Part shown: positions 1 to 10,440 of the stretch, in pieces | How positions within the stretch are numbered: position 1 is the first letter of the stretch | Layout: every line of letters begins with the position of its first letter | Origin: Welwitschia mirabilis | Taxonomy: Eukaryota; Gnetophyta; Gnetopsida; Welwitschiales | Assembly: GCA_051453625.1 (NCBI GenBank) | Contig: JBOZIK010000001.1 | Coordinates: 261,800,804 to 261,823,921 of the forward strand | DNA length: 23,118 bases | Direction of reading: 5' to 3' | Notes under the pieces: generated by a model | What the model saw: the letters and a program-made list of their open reading frames with translations, nothing else | Databases searched by the model: none | Told to the model about the DNA's origin: nothing | Program-made: the position numbers and the translations under genes

Positions 1-785
1 ATTTCCTCATACCCGCTTTCTTAATTTGATTAAGACCATTATTTACTTATGGGTTTTAACCTTAATTTACTATTTATGATAGGAAATAAATAAAAGTATT
101 TATCAATGCTTTTGGATTAAGGTTGAATAAGGGTTAATTTTCATCATTAGATTGTTAACTCTCTTATGAATTCTGTTGATGTTGATTACTTTATGTAACT
201 AACCTGACCTCAAGGTTTAACTAATGATGATGAGGCATCTAGAAGAAGGGGAACATTTTATGAGACTACATTTGAAAATAGGATAGATATTATTAAATAT
301 TAAACTTAGAAATATTTTTATGATCATAGAAAGGACATGGTTATCATTATGAGGGGATGGGCTCTTATTTATATCTTAAAGTACATACTTAGGTTTATAA
401 CCTTTCTTTATTTTCAATAGATAAGGTTTACAAGTTATAAATATGATTTTTNNNNNNNNNNNNNNNNNNNNNNNNNNNNNNNNNNNNNNNNNNNNNNNNN
501 NNNNNNNNNNNNNNNNNNNNNNNNNNNNNNNNNNNNNNNNNNNTATGTATTTGTATTTCTTGTAAAAGGTTAAGCTCTTTAAGGAATCATATAAGGTCAT
601 TGTTCTAAATTATTAAGATAATTTTAATTCTTTTATATTATAACTATTAATATCTATAAGGTAATAGAGTATTTAATAACTTGAATTCATTATTATTCTT
701 AGTTTGTTTTGGGATTCATAATTATAATAGATATGATTAGCGTAATGATCATATAGGAGTTGGGATTTTAGTTAACCTTATGAAT
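1..785. other. AT-rich sequence with no recognisable gene
   Basis: I read this stretch in all frames and see no conserved protein motif, RNA gene or repeat family. It is AT-rich with frequent stops in every frame. A run of N at 452-543 interrupts it, and the sequences on the two sides of that gap do not resemble each other. It is probably decayed intergenic or transposon-derived DNA, but nothing seen here assigns it to a family. Confidence 0.6.
452..543. other. assembly gap (92 N)
   Basis: A run of 92 N. The length is not a round number, so it is probably an estimated gap size. The flanks (ending ATATGATTTTT and resuming TATGTATTTG) show no duplication, unlike the gaps at 12305 and 18903. 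Apparent open frames that cross it mean nothing. Confidence 0.95.
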
Positions 786-1380
786 NNNNNNNNNNNNNNN
801 NNNNNNNNNNNNNNNNNNNNNNNNNNNNNNNNNNNNNNNNNNNNNNNNNNNNNNNNNNNNNNNNNNNNNNNNNNNNNNNNNNNNNNNNNNNNNNNNNNNN
901 NNNNNNNNNNNNNNNNNNNNNNNNNNNNNNNNNNNNNNNNNNNNNNNNNNNNNNNNNNNNNNNNNNNNNNNNNNNNNNNNNNNNNNNNNNNNNNNNNNNN
1001 NNNNNNNNNNNNNNNNNNNNNNNNNNNNNNNNNNNNNNNNNNNNNNNNNNNNNNNNNNNNNNNNNNNNNNNNNNNNNNNNNNNNNNNNNNNNNNNNNNNN
1101 NNNNNNNNNNNNNNNNNNNNNNNNNNNNNNNNNNNNNNNNNNNNNNNNNNNNNNNNNNNNNNNNNNNNNNNNNNNNNNNNNNNNNNNNNNNNNNNNNNNN
1201 NNNNNNNNNNNNNNNNNNNNNNNNNNNNNNNNNNNNNNNNNNNNNNNNNNNNNNNNNNNNNNNNNNNNNNNNNNNNNNNNNNNNNNNNNNNNNNNNNNNN
1301 NNNNNNNNNNNNNNNNNNNNNNNNNNNNNNNNNNNNNNNNNNNNNNNNNNNNNNNNNNNNNNNNNNNNNNNNNNNNNNNN
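786..1380. other. assembly gap (595 N)
   Basis: A run of 595 N. The left flank ends TTAACCTTATGAAT and the right flank begins TCATATTAATATT, and I see no shared sequence between them. Open frames reported across this block on either strand are artefacts of the unread bases. Confidence 0.95.
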
Positions 1381-2295
1381 TCATATTAATATTATATATT
1401 TTTCTATAATTAATTTCTACATTATTTTGATTTACAAATAATAGTAATTTCATAAGTTTATATCCTCCATTTCTTCCTAGTTTTTCATTGCATAAAAGAT
1501 ATCATATGAATGGTTGAGGAGATGTAAACTTTTTATAAAGATACATAGATAGGTTTACGGATAATATTTAACCAATATAATATGAGATTAGAACTTTAAT
1601 TAATGGTATTTTAACTCAATATCTAGCCATCCTATATACTTGAGTTGGTTTTACTTTAGATTCTAAACTATGCAAACATGGCTAAGCTTTATTTTATAGG
1701 CTTTCACTTCACTTCAATATACCTCCAACATAGGTAAAAAGTAGTATATGAGTTGGATGCATGCTTATAAATAATCTTCACTTCTTAGAAGAATATCTGG
1801 ATGATGTAACATAATCCCTTGATGATAAGGACTCAAGATATTAGGTTGGAGTAACTTTATACATGCATGAGATAGGAGAGTAATGATTAAATCCACTTCA
1901 AGAAGGGTATTATAGAAAAAAAGCAATGCAACCCACCTTGGTGATAAAATCCAAGTGTGAAAATAAAAATTATTAAAATATCCTAATTTATTTCTATTTG
2001 ATGAATACACCACATAAATTCATGCATATAATTCTAATTAATGTGAATATTTAATGGATTATTTACCTAGTAATAATAATTATAATCATTATTAGGTTTA
2101 TTTTACATAAACAACCATGAAAATAAAATGAACATACAAGAACTTCTTTATTTTCAAGATTACAATAATGAAAATCTAGACAAAGAAACTATTCTTTTAT
2201 TTTCTATTTAAATAAAGGAAATATTTTTCCCCTTTTAATGATAATAAAAATATTTAAAATGTATCAAATCACATCTTAATAATATACTTAAATAA

Positions 2296-2401
2296 GGTAA
2301 ACAAAAAAAAGTATAGATATGTCAATCCTAGAGACATTTTTTCATGCTCATATGACATTTACCATGGATTGGTGTAAAGAAGGTAGACAAAAAAAAGTAT
2401 A
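2296..2401. repeat. 20-bp direct repeat pair around an A8 run
   Basis: GGTAAACAAAAAAAAGTATA at 2296-2315 recurs at 2382-2401 with one change (GGTAGAC...). The two copies are 86 bp apart. No function is evident. It could be slippage or a local duplication around the A run, and the sequence between the copies is not itself repeated. Confidence 0.7.
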
Positions 2402-4049
2402 TCTTAAGTATAATTATTAAGATATAAATCTTTATATAATATTCATATGATTATATTATAAGTTAATTAACACATACCTCAAGATCACAAGATCACATGA
2501 TTTAGCATTGATAAGTGGAATGAGTAATAAGTGACATTGAAGTATAAAAATATATCATATTTATGACTCTTACATCTAACTAGGGTGAGTAATCTTCTTG
2601 CTTTAATCAGCAAGGTTAATTACATGTATCATTCCCTCATGCTAACTCTTTTTTATTTGTTTATAGACCCATAAGTAAGCTTAATTCATCTAAGACATGA
2701 ATAATGAATAAATCTTAAAATTTCCATATGGCATAATAAGATAAACTCTTCAATTCCAATGAATAAAACAATGAGTATGCTATAAACCAAGTGTCCTTAT
2801 CCATCTCCAGAACATAAAAGTCATAGTAGAGTAAATTGACTTATTTATCATTCTTGGTTCTAACTAAGAGTGCATGTACTTATTCAAATGCTTATTTATT
2901 TCAAAATGCATAAAATCTATTAATAACAAAACATAATAAAGGAAATGTTTATTCATAATATATTACACCTATTACATTTACTAAGATGTTAAATGGGTAA
3001 ATAAGATTCAAAATGTATTATCATGTCCTCTTGAAATTTTTAACTTAGTAGCTTTATCATGTGCTTTTAATTCCTCACATAATGAAATTATCTAATTTTA
3101 AATGTTTGGATATTTTTTCTCATAAAAATCTTCTAATATAATTTTTATTTCATGGTAAATTATGAAAATTACAAATGAAGGTTAATTTAAAATAACATCC
3201 TATTTTGACAAGGCCTTTAAATAAGGAAAATTAATCATGTGAATAAAATCTTAATATACTTAATATTCAAGTAAACAAGGTTTATAAAATTTGGGATATA
3301 ACATAGGACTTCCATCCATCACATATATATTTCCTTAGTTAACTATCTTGCAACACTCGATATATGCCACTGCAAACTAACTTATCCCTATAGCCATGTC
3401 AATCTCCTACTAATGGATACTATCATAGTTGTTTCTCCCTTAACACATAATTACTTTTACATTATTAAAGCCATTCAAGAATCACCTAAGCCCTTAAAAG
3501 TCCTAAGAATACTCACCCAATCACGTATCTCTCTTTGCAATGATGATTCTCCATTAGTAAATAATGTTGGAGCACCATTTGTCTTATAGTCTCTTTTAAT
3601 AGTCATCTGTAACTTAGTGGACAACTTTGTGTTCATGCCAAAGAAACCTATGATGAAGTGCCAGAAAATCTAGGGAATAATTCCTAAATGTTTGCAAGGA
3701 GTATGTATTTTCAATATCCTGAATCCATGTCACATACCAAGGAGTGACATAATTTATTCGATGATGATGTAATGATACACATCCCATGCATTAAAGATAG
3801 GTGGATGACCTTTTGTAGCTAGTTTATCTACTTGAAAAATTTATTTCAAAAAGAGACCACTATTGACTAATTAATGTCTAATAGCTACCTTGATAGATAT
3901 ATTTTATCCATAATAAATTTCATGTTGTTTTTATGGCAATACCACATCCTGACAAGGATCACCTTAACACTTTTATACCTACATAAAGAATCAAAGCAGC
4001 ATGCAATTCATAGAAATACAAAGCTAAGTCACATATTCTCCTTAATATA

Positions 4050-4120
4050 AAATTTAATGTGCATCTTAGTGACTTTAATTCTTCTTGATAGCAAATTTAA
4101 CATGAATCTTAGTGACTTAA
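4050..4120. repeat. 43-bp-period tandem duplication
   Basis: AAATTTAATGTGCATCTTAG at 4050 recurs at 4093 as AAATTTAACATGAATCTTAG, and both continue with TGACTT. The period is 43 bp, with a few mismatches over 28 bases. It is a short, old local duplication with no coding meaning seen. Confidence 0.65.
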
Positions 4121-4485
4121 GAGTTGCATGACTTGTGAAGCATAGTGGCACTACATCAATATAGGTCATTTCAATGAACATCACTAGCATGTTTAGCTAT
4201 GTCATGCTCGAGTAAAGATAAACTAGTAGAGGATTAATAGGCTTTAGTACTTTTAGTTTTGATATGATGATACTAAAAATGACCACTAGGTGCAAGGTTG
4301 GAATAGATAGCTATCTTATTAATATTATTTGGAAACTACATAGAAACAATAAGATTATTAACACTATGACTCTGCATTTTGATGAAAAGTATTCAAGCTC
4401 AATGTTGAATCTTAAAAGGAAAATTAACTATGTAAATAAGAGACCAAATAATAGATCATTCTATGGCTAGTGATTAGACATAGGT

Positions 4486-4498
4486 AACTCTGATACCA
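4486..4498 (-). promoter_or_regulatory. minus-strand primer-binding site of a copia element (initiator Met-tRNA)
   Basis: Read on the minus strand this is TGGTATCAGAGTT. Its first eleven bases match the plant copia primer-binding site, complementary to the 3' end of initiator Met-tRNA, where reverse transcription starts. An exact 11-base match is unlikely by chance in 23 kb. The orientation places the element's 5' LTR to the right (from about 4499) and its interior to the left. No gag could be read beside it, so the call rests on this motif alone. Confidence 0.55.
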
Positions 4499-4988
4499 AT
4501 TAATAGATTTAAGAGCCTAAGAAGAAATGAATAATAAATAAGAAGCAAGTTATCCAAACATCAGACTCCATGATTAAAATGAGTAGAGTGATTAAAGTTC
4601 ATACTAGTAAGTCTATGTATACCATTAGAATTTATTTTTATTTATGCATAGATTCTTCTAATCATATTCCTTAAATAGCTGATATAATATCTCATTAGAA
4701 TTTCATAGATATATGATTATCCATGTATCTTAAATAAGTTTATCGTCTCAATTCAGTAACAAATCTAACTATATTTGAAATGCTAGAATTATATCCCTAG
4801 TATTGGTTAGTTGTATTATTATAGCATTGTAAATAAATAAAAATAAAAATAAAAATAAGATAGGGCCATTTAATTAAGTCAACTATGCTTAATTTCTTAG
4901 ATTTATTCTAATCCAAGTTTTATTCACTAAAAGCCCTACAATATTATATCTTTTAACATTAAACCAAATTTCTATTGAATAGTATCCA
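4499..4988 (-). repeat. putative LTR remnant of the minus-strand copia element
   Basis: By position, this stretch between the minus-strand primer-binding site and the start of element A should be the reversed element's 5' LTR, or the part of it left of the element A insertion. The edge next to the primer-binding site reads TTAATAG on the plus strand, where a TG end would be expected, so the terminus has decayed or is misplaced. An (AAAAT)n run lies at 4838-4858. I found no second copy of this sequence in the window, so the LTR assignment is an inference. Confidence 0.3.
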
Positions 4989-6524
4989 TGTTGGTAAATC
5001 TAGTTTTGATAGTTTCATTAATAAATATTTTATATTATTGTATAAATAGGCCATTGTAAAGAAAGTTAGATCATGACAAGCACAAGTTGATGATGGATCT
5101 TCAAAGATGATATCTCACGAAAAATGTTCAATTGTTAAAATGAAAAATTAGTTATCCAAAGATGTCTATAGAATGAAAGACATCTCTGGTGAAGACATCT
5201 ATATATTAAAGATATCTCAAATGTACTATATTTTTAGATCATATATTGAAGACAGCTATCCCATAAAAGACAACTATGCTAAAAGTTAAACCTGATATAG
5301 ATTTAGCCATCTACATGTTTAAATATGTTTACATTAAATTGAAATAAGTAATAGATTTATTTTTATTATAACTGATATTTTATGTTTTACATCATTAATT
5401 CATAATCACAGAGGCTCAAAGATTATGCAAATCACTTTTCACCAAATTTTGAACAAGCTCACTAAAGATGTCTACAAGTTAAAGATGTTTGACTATTAGT
5501 AGATATTTAAAAAACTAAATACATCTTAGATGAAAGTTCATGTCAATTAAAAATTAATATGTACATCCAATGCCTAGACATTCCCTATTTACTACTTAGT
5601 AGTTACAAAGTTTAAGTGACTATTATTCAAGATCAAATAACTAATTTTTATTAAATGATATAAAAAGATGTTATCATAGATTAATTCAAAATTTATAGGT
5701 ACTTTAAGAAAATATAATAAATTAATCTATCTCTAAGAATAAATGCATAAGTGATTAGAACTACTTATGAAGGACCAAAGATATCATTTGCAAAGGAGCT
5801 TACATTCTTCACATCATTCACTCTTGGATCTCATCACCATATCATTTGTTAGCACTTGTGATGACAATTACAATGAGGAAATCAAGATCTATTTAAAGAT
5901 ACATCATTTAGGATTGTTATTGAATTCATTTTGTGGATCTTATATTTTTTAGACTATCTTATTTCTAAATATTATTGTAATTTCATTGTTATATTAAATC
6001 AAAATCATTGCAAGATAACCCTTGTATAGATGCATATTGAGATTGTATCTATGAAAATTTGCTTTGGTGTAAGGTTAGTGATGAGTAAAAAATCATTAAT
6101 ATTTAAGGGAAAGAGATTACTAACTTTCTAAGAGATTCTCATTATTATAATGTTTGTGGTATGTCTAAAAAACCACTATTTCTCTATAGGAAAGAGAGTG
6201 CTACCTTGTGAGAAGACTCTAATTATTGAAAGGTTTGTGGTATGCTTAGAAAATCACTATTTTTCTATGAGGAAGATAGCATTACCTTGTTAAGAGACTC
6301 TAATTATTATAAGATTGGTAATGTATTAGAAAACGACTAATTTCTTATAGGTCCAAAGCATCTAGAGTGTGAGATAAAACTACCCTTTGTATGAATGTAC
6401 CCAGGTTGGAAAACCACATTATCTTAGTAAGGTGTTCATTATTATGATTTTTTATTATGATATTGGTTAAATATTTATTTAATAGAACTCATTCATCCCT
6501 TTCCTTTGAGTTTAACTATCCTCA
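4989..6524 (+). repeat. 5' LTR of element A
   Basis: The LTR starts TGTTGG and ends ...TATCCTCA, two bases before the primer-binding site, giving 1536 bp. Its first ~490 bp align with 11736-12240. Positions 5155-5540 hold many AGATGTCT/AGACATCT-like words in both orientations, and 6108-6350 hold an 81-bp tandem triplication. TATAAATAG at 5041-5049 is only 53 bp into the LTR, too early to be accepted as the promoter without other evidence. Open frames inside (for example 5767-5952) have no recognisable domain and are not genes. Confidence 0.85.
6108..6350 (+). repeat. 81-bp tandem repeat, three copies, in LTR A
   Basis: Three consecutive units begin at 6108, 6189 and 6270, an exact 81-bp period. 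Each carries GGAAAGAG-like, GAGACTCTAATTATT-like and GGTATG..TAGAAAA.CACTA-like blocks in the same order. Copies 2 and 3 are closer to each other in their first half (ACCTTGT..AGA.GACTCTAATTATT). A degenerate fourth start (GGTCCAAAGCATCTAGAGTG) follows. The array lies in the last quarter of the LTR, probably in transcribed R/U5 sequence. The matching part of the 3' LTR is missing, so I cannot tell whether it predates insertion. Confidence 0.8.
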
Positions 6525-6526
6525 AG

Positions 6527-6540
6527 TGGTATCAAAGTGG
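6527..6540 (+). promoter_or_regulatory. primer-binding site of element A
   Basis: TGGTATCAAAGTGG lies two bases after the LTR end. It differs from the copia initiator Met-tRNA site by one G-to-A change in the core TGGTATCAGAG. Minus-strand DNA synthesis primed here when the element was active. It fixes the LTR boundary and the start of the interior. Confidence 0.85.
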
Positions 6541-6544
6541 GTAC

Positions 6545-7440
6545 TCATGAAAATGAGTAACTTCCTAGAGTAAACAATGAAAGAGGTGTCATGCATTAAA
6601 CCTCCACTCTTTAATTAGACACATAATACCTATTGGAATATGAGGATATAGATGCTCTTATGGTTTGATGAGTTTTAGGTTTAGCAAAATAAAGACAAGG
6701 AATACATAAAAACCATAACAAATGTAATAGAGATAAAAACATCTAATGATAATAAAGCTTATCCCTCTTTCATTGCCAATATATATTCTTAAGATAAAAA
6801 ATACGACATGGAAGAAAATGATGATTTAGAGAGTGAAGATAATCTAAGATCTTTAAGAAAGGTATGATCCAATTTCTAAAGAGTTTTTTAGACTACAAAA
6901 GGTATGTATTAAGATGAAAAAATTACTTCATACTGGTAAAGAGGCTTATAAATAAGAAAAAAATGCTTGCAATAAATTATCTTCTGAAAAATTATCTCTT
7001 AAAGCTAATGTTCATAGACTAATATATGATTTGGAGCATGTAAGATAAAAACTATCAGATTAAAGAAAATCAATGAAAAATTTACCAAGAGAAGCACACA
7101 TTAAATATCATGCTTAACTAATGTAAAAGTTAAAATAACAAGAATAGCTTGGGACATAATAAAGCCTTAACTAGTACTTTAGCATCTTTATTTGATAAAT
7201 GGAATTATAAACTAAGGCTTAAACATTTAATGTTTACAAATAATATTATCCATTATTACTATTACAATAGAGATTACTATCAATATAAATATCCAATAAA
7301 TTTTAAAAACAAGTATTATACTAATAATGATAAGAGTCCTAATTGAATGGCATAACATTTTGTATAGGGAAAACCAAGAAAAATATGGGTACTAAAATTA
7401 AAACTAGCACTTTTGAATCAAATAGTACTTAGAGTAGTGA
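6545..7440 (+). pseudogene. element A gag remnant (capsid/nucleocapsid), internally deleted
   Basis: Gag forms the virus-like particle that packages the element's RNA. The conserved N-terminal block survives at 6601: PPLFN, a stop, then NTYWN, matching the start of copia gag (UBN2-type). Most of the helical capsid core that should follow is absent, so the frame passes within ~200 bp to acidic sequence (ENDDLESEDN, ~6810) and then a Lys/Glu-rich coiled-coil-like stretch (~6900-7110) typical of Sirevirus gag tails. At 7251-7295 a run reading YYYYNRDYYQYKYP sits where a CCHC zinc knuckle is expected. TGY-to-TAY changes would explain the loss of its cysteines. GKPRKIWV near 7370 is the usual link into protease. 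Many stops and at least two frame changes make it non-functional. Confidence 0.75.
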
Positions 7441-7454
7441 AGAAGTAGGCCTAA

Positions 7455-7787
7455 TATATTAACTATAAATTCTTGAGACATATGATTGGACATAAGTCTA
7501 GCTTCATCACTTTGGTGGAACAAGATAAAGGAGTGGTAACTTTTAAAGACTACACAGAAGCACCAGTCAACGGCATTAGTACCACTAAAGGAGGTAATCT
7601 ACTAAAGATAAAAGATGTAATTTTTATAAAAGGTTTGCAACATAATATTTTAAGTGAAAGTAAACTTTGTAATGAAAATTTTTCTGTAACATTTATAAAA
7701 GATGATTGTATTATTAGAGTGAAAAATTCTACCAAAGTTTTATTTACTAGTATAAGGAAGTCAAATATTTATATTTCCACTTTGTAA
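7455..7787 (+). pseudogene. element A aspartic protease remnant
   Basis: This protease cut the Gag-Pol polyprotein. The family's active site is Asp-Ser-Gly followed by a conserved R-H-M. Here the triad reads Asn-Ser-stop (AAT TCT TGA at 7468-7476), then a one-base frame change leads into RHMIGHKSSF from 7473. The rest is open to 7787 and keeps the family pattern: VTFKDY, GGNLLKIKDVIFIKGLQHN, ILSESKLC and VLFTSIRKSNIY. The catalytic Asp is therefore changed and the frame broken, so it is inactive. It runs into the integrase region after a stop at 7785-7787. Confidence 0.8.
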
Positions 7788-8815
7788 TATATATCTAACA
7801 ATGGAACTAAGACTTTACTAAGTAAAACATATGAAGTATAGCTATGACATAGAAAGCTTAGACATGTAAATAAAGATCTACTCAAAATCCCATCTATAAA
7901 GAAAATGATAAGAGAACTTTCCAAGTTTAAAATCATTGCTAATTAAATCTATGAAGCATGCTAGAAACAGAAGTAAACAAAGGTAAATTTTGGTAAGAAA
8001 AATACTATCATAGTTAAAAAAAATTTCTTACATCTAGACATTATTGGTTCTTCATCTACAAAAAACTTGGATAAGAAAAGATATTATTTAATAGTTGTAG
8101 ATGATTTTTTTTTTATTTGCATGAATAGCCTTCCTTACATACAAGGATGAGGCATTTAATATTTTTTTATGTTGTCATCAGGTTATAGAATTAAAGTGGA
8201 GATAGGATCAAAATAATAAGAAGTGATAATATCATAAAATTCAAAAATGCAAGGTTCTGAGAGTTATATGAAGAGTTGATATTTTATAGCAATTCTCTGC
8301 TCCAAAGACCTTCCAAAAAAATGGAATAATTAATAGAAAGAATAGGGTACTCAATGAATTTTTGGAAAAAATTAATCAACACTACTTGTTACATTTTAAA
8401 TAGAGTTCTAGTAATGAGATTTACTTCTAAAACTTCTTATGAGTTATGGTTTGATAAGAAACCTCATATAAATTACTTTTACATCTTTGGATCAAAATGC
8501 TTTATTCTTAATAAAAAGGATAATTTGAAAAAGTTTGATTTAGAAGTTAATGAAGGAATTTTCCTAGGGTATTCTATGATTAGTAAGGCTTATAGGATGT
8601 ACAACAACAAAATCCATATAGTTAATAAATCTATAAATGTTAAAATAAATGATATTGACTTAACTTCTGTCAATGTGGAAGATGATTATACTCCTATGAA
8701 GATTAATCAACCTCTAGCTATCTATAGGTTCAATCAAATAATGAGGAGAAAAAAGAAGAAATTAAAAAAAAAAAAATCTTTCAACCATGATCAAACTAAA
8801 GAAGATTTACTCTAA
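7788..8815 (+). pseudogene. element A integrase remnant (zinc domain, catalytic core, C-terminus)
   Basis: Integrase inserted the cDNA into the host genome. The N-terminal HHCC zinc domain reads HRKLRHVNKDLL (~7839); the first Cys of the CxxC is Tyr (7950-7952), the second is kept (7959-7961), and stops follow. The first catalytic Asp is kept in HLDIIG (8037-8039). A candidate second Asp lies in RSDN (8225-8227). The third catalytic position, Glu in the family, reads Asn in NGIINRKNR (8332-8334). The region between shows frameshifts. From 8354 to 8815 a long frame is open and keeps the downstream block: TCYILNRVL, SYELWFDKKPHINYFYIFGSKCFIL, GIFLGYS and KAYRMYNNK. It ends in a Lys-rich tract (~8750-8780). 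The protein is dead. Confidence 0.85.
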
Positions 8816-8899
8816 TAGTAACATTATAAATAGTTCATATGAAGATATTCATACTAGAAGCCATACTAAATAATTTTATGGTTATGCAGCATATATTCA

Positions 8900-9725
8900 T
8901 AGGTTGAAACAAAAACTTTCAAAGAAGCTGATAATGATGAACATTAAATGTTGGCTATGCATGAAGAGCTCAACCAATTTGAAAGATGTAGTATTTGGAA
9001 ACTCTCTCTAAGACCTTCCAACAGACCCATTATTAACACTAAGTAGGTTTACAAAAATAAAGCAAATGAACATGGTAATGTTATCAAGAATAAAGGAATA
9101 TTAGTGACCAAAGGATACAACCAAGAAGAAGGAAATGTTTTTAAATAAACCTTTGCTCTAGTGTCTCATATAGAATCAATAAGAATGCTTCTAGCCTTCA
9201 CTTATATAAAAGAGCTTAAAATTTATCAAATGGATGTGAAAAGTGCATTGCTAGTTGAAAATATTCAACAAAAAGTATATGTTGAGTAACTGGATGATTT
9301 AATTAACTCACATGAATATCATCATCTTCACAAGTTAAATAAGACTCTATATGATCTTAAACAAGTACCTAGGACTTGGTAGAAGAAACTATCAAGTCAT
9401 CTTATTAAAAATGATTTTAATGAGTTACATCAAATGTAACTTTATTTATTAGAAAATATGATAAAGAATTTATTATTATTCAAATTTACATGGATGATAT
9501 TATGATTTGTACTACTAATGAATCCTTGTGTAAGGAATTTGCTAAAATAATGTAGTATGAGTTCAAAATAAGTCTTATAAGAGAGATTTGTAACTTCTTT
9601 ATACTAGAAGTTATGTAATATAAGCAAGGTACTTTTATGCAATATAAGCAAGGTGCTTTAATTTCACATGCTAAATATATCAAAAATTGTTTAGTAAAAT
9701 ATGTTTTACAAAATTGCAAAGGCAA
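8900..9725 (+). pseudogene. element A reverse transcriptase remnant
   Basis: Copia reverse transcriptase copied the element RNA into cDNA. The domain starts near 8940 (MLAMHEELNQFER) and continues through NRPIINTK, GYNQEEG and IESIRMLLAF. Motif A keeps its Asp in YQMDVKSA (9233-9235). After KLNKTLYDLKQVPRTW (~9340) there is a frame change near 9410-9440. The catalytic motif survives as Tyr-Met-Asp-Asp at 9487-9498, where most plant copia elements have Val at the second position. TNESLCKEFAKIM follows. A 24-bp in-frame tandem duplication sits at 9617-9664. Stops replace Gln or Trp at several places. The remnant joins the RNase H domain without a clear break. Confidence 0.88.
9617..9664 (+). 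repeat. 24-bp in-frame tandem duplication inside reverse transcriptase A
   Basis: AATATAAGCAAGGTACTTTT starts at 9617 and recurs at 9641 as AATATAAGCAAGGTGCTTTA. The period is 24 bp, or eight codons, giving YKQGTFMQYKQGALI. It lies in a short loop after the YMDD motif where the family has a single copy. The frame is kept, so it could have arisen before the element died. Confidence 0.8.
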
Positions 9726-10440
9726 GGATACTTCTATGAATCAAAACACCAAATTGAATAAAGATGAAAATGATAAGAAAGTAAATAAAAAGTTTTATAT
9801 AGGTATGATTGATCGTTTGTTATGTCTTACTGCTAATAGACTAGATATTGTGTTAAGTGTAGGAATTTGTGAACATTTTCAAAGTGACCCTAGAAAATCA
9901 CATCTCATAGCTAAAAGAATTTTTTACTACTTGAAAGATACTAATAATTGGGACCTTTTGTACTCAAATGACTTTTGCCTTGATGTAGTAGGATATTGTG
10001 ATGCAGATTGGACAAGATGTAAAGATGATAGAAGAAGCACAAGTGAAACATACTTTTTTCTTAGACAATGCCTGATTATTAGAGTAGTAAAAAGAAAAAC
10101 TCAAACATTCTATTAACTATTGAGGCTAAGTACATTATTGGTAGAAGTTGTTATGCTTAACTACTATGGATGAATTAAACATTAAAAGTTTTTGTACTCT
10201 TCATGAATAGAATTCCCATTTATTATAACAATAAGAGCATCATTAATATATTAAATAATCCTATATAGCACTCAAGGACCAAGCACATTAAGATCTGACT
10301 TCTCTTTCTTAGAGAACATGTTCAAAGCAGAGATGTTATAATGCAATATATCAGTACAAATGATTAACTTACAGATATGTTTACAAAACCTATAACTATT
10401 AAAAGATATGTAAAGTTGTGCAGGATTATGGGGATTGGGT
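9726..10440 (+). pseudogene. element A RNase H remnant and end of pol
   Basis: RNase H removed the RNA template during cDNA synthesis. An open frame running from 9637 to 10116 contains the connection region (KLNKDENDK, FYIGMIDRLLCLTANRLDI) and the RNase H start GYCDADWTRCKDDRRSTSE, whose first catalytic Asp is at 10000-10002. After the stop near 10114 the frame changes repeatedly, but later family blocks can still be read: STQGPSTLRSDFSFLREHVQ (~10270-10325, family HSRTKHI-type region) and LTDMFTKPI (~10365-10392), which marks the usual end of copia pol. Catalytic residues in the second half are disrupted. The protein is inactive. Confidence 0.85.

Larger units (their letters stand above)
1381..4485. 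other. unrecognised decayed sequence, possibly the interior of a minus-strand copia element
   Basis: About 3.1 kb with no gene I can support. Open frames are short (under ~85 codons) and none reads as a known domain on either strand. The minus-strand primer-binding site at 4486-4498 implies that the interior of a reversed copia element should extend leftward from there. However, translating the minus strand upstream of it gives no recognisable gag. Either the interior is decayed beyond reading by eye or most of it has been deleted. Two small direct repeats, near 2296-2401 and 4050-4120, are listed separately. Confidence 0.45.

Noticed and set aside
749-1453. Open frames on both strands spanning 749-1453
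   Set aside because: They consist almost entirely of N; the few real residues show no domain.
1765-2013. 82-codon minus-strand open frame
   Set aside because: No recognised motif, no neighbours and AT-rich context; a frame of this length is expected by chance.
4264-4470. 68-codon plus-strand open frame next to the reversed primer-binding site
   Set aside because: It is on the wrong strand for that element and has no known domain.
5041-5049. TATAAATAG in LTR A as its promoter
   Set aside because: Only 53 bp from the LTR start, leaving almost no U3, and it is degraded in the 3' LTR copy (TGTAGATAG).
5767-5952. 61-codon open frame in LTR A
   Set aside because: It lies wholly inside an LTR, has no domain, and its 3' LTR counterpart is missing.
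6108-6350. CRISPR-like array
   Set aside because: The units are contiguous diverged 81-bp tandem repeats without a constant repeat and unique spacers, and the DNA is from a plant.
7550-7735. Minus-strand open frame over protease A
   Set aside because: Shadow of the readable protease remnant on the plus strand.
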